Shown here: piece after piece, positions 52,586 through 64,000 of the stretch
Layout of the letters: each line of letters begins with the position of its first letter
Position numbering within the stretch: the stretch's first letter is position 1
Source: Myxocyprinus asiaticus
Lineage: Eukaryota > Chordata > Actinopteri > Cypriniformes > Catostomidae
Assembly: GCF_019703515.2 (NCBI RefSeq)
Contig: NC_059349.1
Location: 24,896,744-24,960,743 of the forward strand
Length of the DNA stretch: 64,000 nt
Direction: 5' to 3'
Made by a program: the position numbers and the translations under genes
The notes under the pieces: model-generated
What the model was told of the DNA's origin: nothing
The model's input: the letters and a program-made list of their open reading frames with translations, nothing else
Database searches by the model: none

Positions 52586-54635
52586 GAAAAACGGGGTGTG
52601 TTTAATGTTTTGTGTATCAGACACGTTCAATTTCATTGTATGTGCCTTACTGCACGTAGTTTGTGTTTTCTTTTTTTTTTTTTTTTTTTAATTGTTTGTT
52701 GTGGCAATCAACATTATGCCACAAATGCTGTCAATAGAATTTTTGTATTAAAACCGAAGCTCTCCTTGTAATAAATATCTATGAATTAAAGTCTCAAAGA
52801 AGTGCTGGTTTTGATGGTATTGTCTGCTCGGAGTGCTGTTCTCACTTTATCCTCAAAAGTTTGAACAAAGCATCCAAATCTTTCTGCAGATATGCAAACT
52901 GTTCTATCGTCTTCACTCTTCACACTTTTGTCCCATGGTTTATATACTGCCCAAAGCTCTTGTTTTCATCTTCACTCAATGTTATTGTTCAGCAGCCAAC
53001 TCTGTGTGTGTGTTTTTGGAAGTAGCTCTTGACCCCCTTCTGTTTTCCCTCTTCCTGCCCTCAATACCCACCCACATTTTCAATTACAGTAGAACATGGG
53101 ATAAATAATTACCACATTTTGGTTAAAAGTAATTATTATTTATCATTTAACAGTTCAAATCACAGTCTTGAAGAAAAAAAATGTCAGTGACTTTGTCAAT
53201 TGTGCAGATCTAAGTGTTGTTACTGTGAGAATTTGTAGTTAGATGCACATTGAGTTGTTGTGGTAAGTGGTATTTTATTAAAAAAAAAAAAAATGTTTGT
53301 TTAAAATGGACAGTTTGTTTGAATGTCATCTCGTGCATGGTCCTTGCAAATAAATGTGCATGAAAAATCCTTAAGTCATTGAATTTCATTTTGAACCATC
53401 TGTATGAACCCTGCACGGAGGCCCTTTCTGTTCCTTTGTTTCATGAGTGCTGTTGAACTTGCACCAGCCAGGAACCACCGTCATGTCTACGTGTGATTTT
53501 GATTTCTCAGCTGTAATGCAAGCTCATGCATGAGGCACTGCAGTGATTGGATGGAAGTGCTTATTAATAATATGGAGAAAAGCTCAATCAAATGATTTAT
53601 TTGTGTATTCCACTACAAATCACAACTCAGAATTTACTCAAACCTCATATTTTTATTGCTTCAAGTTTAGCTTTTAACATGGAAATTGCTCAAACGAAAA
53701 AACACTTTACCCTTAACAATAAACATAATGAGTGCTATAATTGTTTTCAATGATGAGCAAACTTATATGTTTACATCTCAAATGTGTTTTGGGGTTTCAT
53801 GACCCCTGAACCCCTTCAAATATGTGGACCCACTGTCTGGTCCAAAAGGCTGCGCTTTGTCGTGAATAAAGTATACTCTTAAAATGTTAATGTCTCCAAA
53901 TACATAAGTCATACATATGGGGTATTAGTTTGAAAGCTTAGAATCATAACTTTTCATAGATAAGTCAATTCTGCATTTTGTTACATAAAAAAAATAAGGC
54001 CTGAAAACATTACATTTTTTACTTGCTTTTGTACTCGCAAAGGGAAGGAACTTACCTTTCTAGTGACATCTAGATTGAGCTTCTAGTCCACTCAGAGGCC
54101 AAGATATTCGATGAAACAATGGGGGTGGTGCATGAACTGAAAATTTGTCTGTATGTCTATGGACGAGCACATCTGCGAGGGCTAAAATTCATTGGAACAG
54201 CATCTACATTTCAGATATGCATTTTGTGGTGGAAGGTGATGGAGGAAAAGTTATATGTATCTAGTTCTTACTGCCATCTTGTGGAATAAAATAAGACTAT
54301 TTGGAGGGAGACAGGGTGAACAGAATCAGAATTACATGTTTACAAATTTAGGACAACAAAAATATATATATATATTTTTTTAATTCTGTTCATCATAAGA
54401 TTGTAAACCTATACAATATTATTTATGAATAATTTGAGGTTTCTGAAAAAATTTGGCACATTTTTGGCAATTGGTCCTTAGTGTGTGTAAATGGTGAGCT
54501 TTTAAATTTGAGTGTGAAAAAGCAGCATCCCAACATCCAGTCTGGCTTAACCATATTAGCTTTATGCCCATTCCTCCATAACTAGGCATCCTTGAATGAA
54601 AGTACAAAGTAAAGACTGGTGGAAGAGTTGTTTAC
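52586..54635 (+). other. chd7: intron segment, mostly unassigned
   Basis: 52693-52760 is a fragment of the TTAA cyprinid MITE (GTGGCAATCAACATTATGCC). Poly-T runs lie at 52555-52571 and 52671-52690. The rest (52800-54635) shows no exon or element end that I can support. Confidence 0.45.
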
Positions 54636-54687
54636 AGATGTGGAATTAAGGCTGCAAAATTAGATGTGGAATTAGGGCTGCACAATT
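54636..54687. repeat. 26-bp tandem duplication over a hAT end
   Basis: The 26-bp unit beginning AGATGTGGAATTA occurs at 54636-54661 and 54662-54687, with three substitutions. The second copy contains the hAT terminus TAGGGCTGCACAATT starting at 54673. Confidence 0.75.
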
Positions 54688-55408
54688 TATTCGTATTTTA
54701 ACTGTGATTACTGTTTCTGCCTCTCACGGTTAATTAAGCAAAACCGTCTGCACAATTGGCAAGCAAACGGAAATTATAGGCCAGGTAAAGTTCAAATTGT
54801 TGCTCAATTTCATTATAGGCTGTGTCTATGAATGGCGGACCAAACCACAAACTCTTTCGAAGTCTGTTTTCCACTTAACTCACCCTTCGCTCTCTTCAGA
54901 AGTTCCCCACTGACCAATCACTTTTAAGCATGCTCTAAAATATGTTTACGAGTACTGGATGTCTTGTATGTGCATCACTCTGATCTGTAGTGTAATACAC
55001 ATACTCGTAACACACACAAGGGTAATGATGATACAGTGTTTCAGTTGTCTCGGAGCGGTTCTGTACTCGATACACATGAATTCCATACACAGAACCGAGG
55101 TGCTCTGAGGTCTATTCATGCTCGTTGCTAATGTGCGTTGACCGCATTTTATTTAAAGAGCTCCAGATTTAAACTTCAGTTGCACATTTACGTAATTCCA
55201 AATATGTTTGGCCATTAGAAGTTTCTAAACAAATCTCAAGTAGCCCCATGGCCCCGTTTTGTGTGGACCGAGGAAATGAGAGCATTTCACCTCGTTTGGA
55301 AGGAGCACAAAGCTGTTGTCAACAGAAACAACCACACATCGTTTTCTGCCAAAATAAAGGCTTTAGACCAAATAGCAATGCCGTGTGCTAAATTATTACA
55401 GAAATATA
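54673..55408 (+). mobile_element. hAT-like left part (TAGGGCTGCACAATTT)
   Basis: A typical hAT terminus and AT-rich subterminal sequence. No right end is found before the Sleeping Beauty-type element at 55409, which may have cut it. Confidence 0.45.
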
Positions 55409-56977
<1,569 letters not shown>

Positions 56978-56992
56978 TATTACTATTATAAA

Positions 56993-57620
56993 TAGGGCTG
57001 GGTACTGATACAAATTTTTCGATTCCGTTTCACAAGCTCTCAATTCGATATCGATTCATATGGGACAGTTCTGTTACAGTATCCATTTTGCTTGCATATA
57101 AAATAAATACTCTTTCAGCTTTTAATTATAAAAGAACCATCTATGCAACCCTTCTAGGTCGAATTTGAAAATATGATTTTTTACAAATTATATTTTAACT
57201 AGAGCCCGACTGATATGGGATTTTTGAGACCAATACCGATTTTAGAGAGGGAAAATTCACCAATTACGATATGGTGGCCGATATATTTAATTTGAGCTGG
57301 AATGAAAAGACCTTTTTCTGTGAATTTTTCACCGATTTTGCACTATGCAAAGGTACACAAATAAAAAACACATGTTTGTCTCTTGCTCACGTGTCAATGA
57401 TTACCCCTCCGCGTGTCGATGCCGAGATCTGTTTATATTTTATTAATGTTCATCACTGAGAAGGTTTGCTCGCGAACTTAGTAGCACCAAACAGCACAAG
57501 CAGCCTCAAGAATGGACACGGAGTGGCTGTGTAACACTTTTCCTTGAGTAGAATATCACACTAGAGATGCTAAGTTTTTTCAAAGGGGAAAGTGAGAGCT
57601 AGAATGAGCGCGCTCCCATG
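56993..57620 (+). mobile_element. two hAT left ends in tandem
   Basis: TAGGGCTGGGTACTGATAC begins at 56993 and TAGAGCCCGACTGATATGGG at 57200, the latter matching the element at 16354 (shared GATTTTAGAG-GGGAAAATTCAC). No right ends could be assigned, so limits on the right are uncertain. Confidence 0.55.
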
Positions 57621-60289
57621 CATGGTTGCCAGATTTCACAAAATAAGTAACATTAGGTGGAATATTTCCAATTTGCGCAAGTGTAAATCTCTATTTGGGG
57701 GGTTGCATCTCATCTTGCAACCCTGAGCATGTTAAACACTTGTGGAGGCAAGTTAGGTCCCAATGCAAGATAACTCAAATATCCATTGAAAAAACACTTC
57801 TAGGATAAATGATCCGCAGGCCAGATTAAGCCATGTGGATGGCTGTAAATTGCCCATGTCTGTTATAGACCGCTTAAATATGTTTGTTTTAGTGTGGCAA
57901 GGAAATTAGCCTTATTAGTGAGGTTTTATATGTCCCTGGTTCTAATTGGCTGCTGTCCCCACTATTCTTCACTGTGTTCTGCGGTCTGGTCAGGGGCAAG
58001 CCTGGCCACCCACTCTCTGTGGTTATGCGAGTAAGTGTGTACGTCACTGCGCACTTGGGCTTGTGCTGCTCCTCAGGGGTGTGGCCCTCCAGAAGGAGCT
58101 GCTTTGGCACTCTGCCACATCTGTCACTCTCCAAAGAGAATTGGGTGAACAGTCAGCCCGCCGGCTTAGATGTCAAATCTGATCATAGGGATTCAAATTG
58201 GCTGCTTTTGGCATGGCTCTGTAGGAACTCCCTCCCCCACCACTGAAATGGTGCAGCTAGAGCGGCGTAGTTCTAGTGCTGCCTCTGGTGAATAGGGACT
58301 GATTTATGGCTGTGGTGTTGTGACTCATCTTCTTGCTTTTAACTAGAGCTGTGAGGAGATTAAAGCTGTGGTCCTGTCATCCAAAGGCAGGCATCTCTCC
58401 TTCCTCCTATTAATTCCTTCCATTGAGATTAGTTGTGGTTGTAATGTCACCCTGTGTAACCACCTTCAGGGCTTCAGGACCTGGGCTGAGGTTAAAAGTT
58501 TAGTAGAATTTGCTTCAATGCAAGTCCACCACTACAGGATCTTGTTAGCATTTTTCCTATAGAGCACAACAGACAGCAACAGGGCAGGTTTTAAGACTTT
58601 GCTTCAGTGATAGGACGATGTCTCATAGAACACAAGCATGTAAAGATTTCTCTCTCTTTAATTCAGACGTCTGAAAAGAGTTAGCAAGAATTGTCCTATG
58701 AGAATGCAGCAAATGATCTTGCTCGAAGTTTAGTTCACTTAATTTCCATGGAGCAGTTTGTGCTTAACATGCATTGTGATGGCAACTCTGCAGGTTCACT
58801 TTATAGCATATACATGTGTATACAACCAAAACAAGTTCACCTTGAACCAAAAATTTATTTATATTTCTATTATTATTATCATCATCATGTTTACATTTAT
58901 AATTGTCTTTAGATAAAAATAAAAAAAAGTTCATAAAAATATAGTGAACATTTCCTGCATTTCGCCCAGCCCTTGTGCATCATATGAGTGAGCAGTCACT
59001 GCAGGGCTCTTTTGGTGCACTTTGATTGCTGCAACTCTCTGATTGGTGGATTGTTTTCCTTTGGGATTCAGGGATAGTGTAGTTTTTCACCAGACATTTC
59101 GCTATTAAACATATTTTAAATTTTTTTTGTTTTAAGTTGAAGTAACACAGGCTTCAGCCGAAGCATACATTGAATAAATACTGACCTTATGTGAGATCCA
59201 AGGTTGTTAAAGGTTTGCATTCATTGTTAAAAATCGATTTGTCTATGGAGAAAATGCATGGGATTTCTACTTGGAGCACGACCATATCACTCTGATATAG
59301 GGCAGTCAGTGAAAAAGACCTCTGTGTAGGTCTACTGGTTTCGGTGAAGTTGTGTAAGTCTGAAACATGTATTTGTTATTTGTGGTTTGTAGCATGGTGA
59401 CTGTAGACTGTGATTACAGGAAGTCATGACACCTCCTGCATGACCACTAGTTCATTACGAATGTGAAGTTATCTAGTTTTGATTTTGTCCTTTTGTATGC
59501 TTAGTTTATGGCAAGAAAGTTTTTTCTATTGTTATTTGTTTCCATAGAGCCAAATATGTACTTCATGTACTCTGTATCAAGCACAACTTTTTGAGACAGC
59601 AACTTTTTAAAGTTATTTAAAAGACTGCATGCTCAAGCTTGATTTTCATTGTGGCTTTTTGATCCTTAGTTTAGGCTGGTCAATGTAGATGTTCACCTGG
59701 ATAATTTTAGCTGCCATTTGCAGAGGCCGAAAAAGAGAGGAAAATTGGGGGTTGGGTGAATGAGACTGAACATGGAACAGAATGGGAGGAGCATTGGCAA
59801 GGGGAGGGAAATTTTCTTGTGGGGTTGTTGAAGTTGAGGCAACGCATTCCTTACCCACCCCCCACTCATACATGCCCACCTCACACACACGCAGGTAGTT
59901 GTGGTTGAGTAGGACATCCGGTTCTGTAACAGGCTGCCTTTTTCCCCCACCCCTGCTTGGTTCATCTCACATCTACATAATTCCCCCTGCTCATCTGATT
60001 ACCCTGAACAGGGGATGAGCAGGTTAAGGACGCAAACACACATGAAAATACACTCGCACTCCCCCAGAATACTCAGGCAACACAAAAATACAGAAAGATG
60101 AACACAGACAGCAACAGGGCAGGTTTTAAGACTTTGCTTCAGCAGGTGGGCTGCCTGCTTGTGTTCCTACATCTGCCTGCCTGGTCTGGCTGCTGCTGTT
60201 GTTTAACTCCACTACTTCTGCTGCTGCCTCTAAAACCCTTTGTTCTTTCCCCACCATCAACGAATTGTAAAGAATGAATTAATTTAGGC

Positions 60290-60359
<70 letters not shown>

Positions 60360-60600
60360 GGCCCTTTTGTTTGAAAGCAGAAGGAACGGAGGGTGGGGGC
60401 TGGGATCAAAGGTTGGCAAAGAGTCAGTTACAACTGATTTAACTGCGAAAACCCCTCTGTCTCACCACCCCTCAACTGCTGTTGTATCTTTTAACAGCTG
60501 TGACTCACTGGCTGAAAATTTTATAAAGCATGGCTAAAGTGAACAAAATGGAGCTATTTGTGTTAATGCTCTCTCTCTCTCCCTCTCCGTTCCTTTCCAG
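57621..60600 (+). other. chd7: chd7 intron 1, 3' part, repeat-poor
   Basis: About 3 kb without clear transposon ends. It contains an exact 39-bp repeat pair (58569-58607 and 60104-60142), a 10-bp-arm inverted repeat (59986-60023) and a (TG)33 microsatellite (60292-60358). The acceptor preceding exon 2 has a long CT-rich tract (about 60570-60598) and TTTCCAG. Confidence 0.6.
60292..60358. repeat. (TG)33 microsatellite
   Basis: Uninterrupted TG dinucleotide run ending 242 bp upstream of chd7 exon 2. Confidence 0.95.
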
Positions 60601-60760
60601 GTGCCTGACGCTGCGTTCTCTGAGAGAATTAAGGAAATATGGAGTGACATGCTGCAGATTAGTTAGCGGATTAGCGGCTTTGAGGACATCCACCTCTGTG
60701 TGAGCACACATTCCCTGTCCTGCTTCTGAAGCTTGGCTGCACAACAGGAGCACTGCGGCC
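60601..60760 (+). other. chd7: chd7 exon 2, 5' UTR part with two uORFs
   Basis: Begins after the acceptor CAG (60598-60600). It holds ATG GAG TGA (60639-60647) and ATG CTG CAG ATT AGT TAG (60649-60666), both closed before the main start. No other ATG precedes 60761. Confidence 0.8.
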
Positions 60761-62554
60761 ATGGCTGACCCAGGCATGATGAGCCTCTTCGGTGACGATG
60801 GGAATCTGTTCTCTGATGAGCTGGAGGTCCTGGGGGACTGTGGCTACCCCCAAGGTCAGGCAAATCCTATGAGTCAACAGATGCCCCATGAGCACCAAGG
60901 CTATGGGCAGCTGTCTTCTCTTAACCTCTCCTCACCTGCTGTTCCTGGACAGGCCAAGCACGGCCACCATTTTGACCATTTCAGTCAGTATGAGCAGCCC
61001 AAGATGCATCCAATGGACCAGCAGGGGGGCCGGATGATGGGGAATGGACCAGTAAATGGCATGCCCTCCCCTCACTCCCGCTTTCATAGTGCTCCACCAG
61101 GTGCAGGAGGGGCTGGAGGGCATCACGTCTACCCAGGTGCACAAGGAGATGGACGTAGCCAGTCATTCTCAGATAGTGGAAATGCATGGGTCCCTCAAGC
61201 AATGCAGGTGCCTGAACAAGTGAGACCCCCTTTCCAACAGCAACCTCCACAACCCTCTCCTCATCAGCATGGCCCAGCTGCCCACCAAATGGGCCCTTAT
61301 ATCGGTCGTGGCGAGTATGCCATGCAGGGCCACAACCAGACCAAAACGCCTCCGAGAATGAACCACTTTCCACAAGGCCTCCCCCAGGAAGCCAATTTCA
61401 TGGGTCACGTGGGTATGACGCAAAATCCCGGCATGTCGGGACCCTCCATGTGCCACCCAGCTCAAACTCCTCAGCAGCATCAGCAACCTAATCAGCAGTT
61501 TCTCCACAGGCCTGTCCAGGCCCTGGTCCATCCAGAGTCTGTGGCTAGCCACAACTCTCAGTTCCCGCAAAGCCCTTCACGACAGCAGCAGCAGCAGCAG
61601 CAACAAGTCATGGGCGGGAGACCCCACCAAAACTTGGGATTTATCATGCACAACCAGCCAGTCTCTTCCAACACTGTAAACAGCTCAGGGCAGTACCCTC
61701 CCTATCCTCCGTACGGCAACCTTAATCAGGGATTAGCCAACACTTCAGGGATGAGTCCCAACTTGAGCCTTACCACCAGCAGCAACAGTAACCCTAATGC
61801 GCCCGTGACCCAGGTGCAGCGCTACCCTGCTCCAACAGGGCCCCAGCGCTATCAAGCTCCTGGGGCTCAACAGGGACCAATGCACCAGCAGCCCATTCAT
61901 GTGAACCAAATCAACACCCAGCCTATGCACCCAGCCCAGAGCCAAGCTACAGCCCAGCAGACGCAACAGCATCTAGCACCTCCACCTCAGGGATCATATG
62001 GCTCCCCTCCTTCCATGTCACCTATGAGGAACCTAGCTACCCCTGCAGGTACCCCTCCACCCCAGCAGGGCTGCCCACCAATTGCCGGCTTGGGAACTGA
62101 TGTGGGTGTCTACCCTGGCCCAATGGCTCACCCCCAGAGAGGAGCTGGCCCAGTGAATGCAGCACAGCAGCATCCCCACCACCAGCAGCTGCCATCACAT
62201 CCCTCACACCCACACCCACATCCGCCACCCACCCAGATGTATGCTGCTTTGTCACCCAATCACAGGGCCACTAGTGTACAAGGAAGACCTACTGCAGGAC
62301 CAGATGCAAAACACGTAGAACCACCAGGCCCACAGGACCAGAGGCTGCTTTCCCAACAAGCGCAGCAACACCAACTGCAGACACCCCCATTGCCTTTCCA
62401 GCAGCAACAGCTGCAGCAAGTGCATACCCCTCCCATGATTCCTCCATCACAGACACACCTGGCTGCACACCGTCAGAGCTCCCCTCCATCTCAGCAGGCA
62501 TGGGCACCTCCTCACCAGTCACCTTCAATCATGCAGAAAGTGCCTTACATGCAG
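60761..62554 (+). CDS. chd7: chd7 coding exon 2, residues 1-598
   Basis: CHD7 is a nuclear ATP-dependent chromatin remodeller that binds enhancers and is central to neural crest and ear development; its loss causes CHARGE syndrome in humans. This is its first coding exon. It starts at ATG in the context GCGGCCATGG and reads MADPGMMSLFGDDGNLFSDE, closely matching the human N-terminus. It then encodes a long Gln/Pro/His/Ser-rich, probably disordered region with conserved islands (HFDHFSQYEQPKMH, NLNQGL, MHQQPIH, YGSPPSMSPM, AGTPPP, QKVPYMQ). Codons 275-282 are an eight-Gln run (six CAG, two CAA). The exon ends in phase 0 at GCAG/GTGAGT (62554/62555), after 598 codons against 555 in human. The open frame continuing to 62788 is intron. 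Chromodomains and the helicase lie beyond the window. Confidence 0.96.
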
Positions 62555-64000
62555 GTGAGTTGTGGAAATAGAGCATGCCTTCCATTGTCATTTATATATG
62601 TTTACCTTGCTTTTGGAAAGTCTGTTTTGTGCTTGTGGGTGGCAAAGGCATGTTTGAGGGTTTCTCTTGCCGACTGTGGAGCTGCCTCTGCCCCTGTTGG
62701 TGCACAAGAGTGTGGGAAATGGATTTTTACAGCTGTTTGTTTACTCCTCACTGCATATCCTGGCCTCCCCAAGACACAGGCGCCATAGTGCTAATCTCCT
62801 AACCCCCACCCCTCCCCCCTTCCCATTTTGAAGGGGAAATGCTCCCTTCCTGCTCGCACTAAGCATCACTCTCCTCCCCCGTCTGCCCTCCTTCCGTTCC
62901 CCTCTCTATCTGTGTCTGTCTGCATCTTTTCTGTCTCTCTCTCTACTCTGTTTGCTTTGCCTGTCTCGGTGGACTCATGCGTGAGTTAATGGCGTACAGC
63001 AGGATGTGTCCTGTTGGGAGGGTGGAAGAGGGAGCCAGTGGGGAAGGGAGGTTAGCAGCTCTCAATAGCTGCCTGTGTCACGTGATTCTGATGCCATTAG
63101 CTTGTTTTGCTCTGAAAGCCTCTTTCTCTTGTGACCCATTCACACACAATGGCTGCTGTTATTCCTGCATGCATATACAGCACATAGCTTTTTTGGTGGT
63201 GTTTGTTTCTCTTTATCTCTTAAACCACCATTCACAACCATAGTGCATGTCAGTGATTGCATCTATTTTATTGTGTCCTGTTAACAAAGGTTTGTAGTTG
63301 ACATTTAAGATGTCAGTATTAATTGATCCACCTCAATTGTGACCTAGATGAAACGTGTTTTAAGTGGTGTGCACCGCTTGAGTACATCTCTGTCTTGTCA
63401 CTGTAAGCTAATAAGTCATCATGTCTTTGTGTGGATTGTAAGTTGCCTAAGACAATTGATCCTAGTATATTTTTTTCTTTCTCATGTGGTGTGATTTAAC
63501 ACTCGCTTTCAGACCAACTAAGGCAGCATTTAATTCTTGATATTGGGTTCTTATCTTATTGCTGAAACCTGCAGTAGCTGTTGTTAAATATTTACATATT
63601 AAATGTTTTGTTTAATATTTACATATAAAACATTCATGACAGAAAGTGCTCTTTTCTCTGACACATAACAAGGGTGATAACAGCCCCCTACACTTAAAGT
63701 TGGCATGAAGAGAGGCAAATTAGTTTTCTTCATGTAGTCGGGAGATTAAGAATAGCATCAGAGATGGCCTTCCTTTGCACTTCTCAGAGGATTTGCAGAA
63801 CTTACAGCATTCACTTCTTGTGTTGCCTCTAACTATTAAATAACAGAGTGGTATCAGTTATAGAATAGTAAGGTTTGATGACAAATAAATGATTGTGACC
63901 TTTAAGTAGAGCAATGCTTCTGAGGGAACAGACTCTTCATCATGGCTCCAGCTGCTGTATTTAAATACCAAGTGCAAGTGTTCACAGAATCACACTAGCC
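62555..64000 (+). other. chd7: chd7 intron 2, start
   Basis: Donor GTGAGT at 62555. A C/T-rich block spans 62790-62950. No further chd7 exon (no lysine-rich or chromodomain sequence) and no transposon end is seen to the window end. Confidence 0.7.

Noticed and set aside
60932..62528. Several minus-strand open frames opposite chd7 exon 2
   Set aside because: Shadows of a GC-rich, Gln/Pro-rich coding exon; no independent protein similarity.
62555..62788. Extension of the chd7 exon 2 reading frame
   Set aside because: Follows a consensus donor GTGAGT at the human-like exon end (phase 0), and the added residues look like random intron translation.

Overview
The window is vertebrate, very probably a cypriniform fish. 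It carries two chromosome-level neighbours, rab2a and chd7, in the same order and orientation as on human 8q12. It is also packed with teleost DNA transposons: Sleeping Beauty/Tdr-type and other Tc1-like elements, many non-autonomous hAT elements, TTAA-type MITEs, and L1- and L2-like LINE fragments. There is no prokaryotic or organellar signature.

Layout. Positions 1-7964 hold the last five coding exons of rab2a (+ strand, residues 63-212, ending in the prenylated Cys-Cys tail), followed by a 3' UTR of about 1.3 kb. Only about 1.1-1.2 kb separates the likely rab2a poly(A) site from a CpG-rich region at 10380-10680 that I read as the chd7 promoter and non-coding exon 1 (donor at 10681/10682). 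From 10682 to 60600 runs one intron of about 50 kb. Exon 2 of chd7 is 60601-62554: 160 nt of 5' UTR with two tiny upstream ORFs, then 598 codons from a strong Kozak ATG at 60761 to a phase-0 donor. The remaining 1.4 kb is chd7 intron 2.

The 50-kb intron is a transposon graveyard whose nesting can be read from target-site duplications (TSDs). The clearest stacks are: (1) 16354-19334, a hAT broken by a hAT (TSD gtggttac) broken by a third hAT (TSD ctttaact); (2) 21086-25573, an antisense Tc1-like element split by a nearly intact 1629-bp Tc1 element (DD34E complete, one early stop) and by a hAT-like element (TSD aaaaaact); removing both leaves a normal 1.5-kb Tc1; (3) 26454-29748, an antisense L1-like LINE between 16-bp TSDs, itself filled with MITE, microsatellite and hAT sequence; (4) 33868-36180, a hAT (ZBED-like) transposase pseudogene split by a SINE-like insert; (5) 39800-41359 and 55409-56977, two Sleeping Beauty-type elements with IR/DR ends; (6) 41440-43866, a second copy of the hAT-like element in stack 2, holding a hAT that holds a palindromic MITE; (7) 44952-46936, a hAT holding a TTAA element; (8) 48414-52585, two copies of one repeat facing each other, one broken by a hAT and the other by a Tc1 MITE that carries an L2 fragment.

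The host genes are ordinary and conserved. The less explained items are a 1.2-kb segment (38550-39790) with five copies of a 17-bp motif in both orientations beside a decayed protein block, microsatellites growing out of the ends of one MITE family, an exact 39-bp repeat near chd7 exon 2, and a cruciform-prone (TG)(TA)(CA) tract just upstream of the chd7 promoter.
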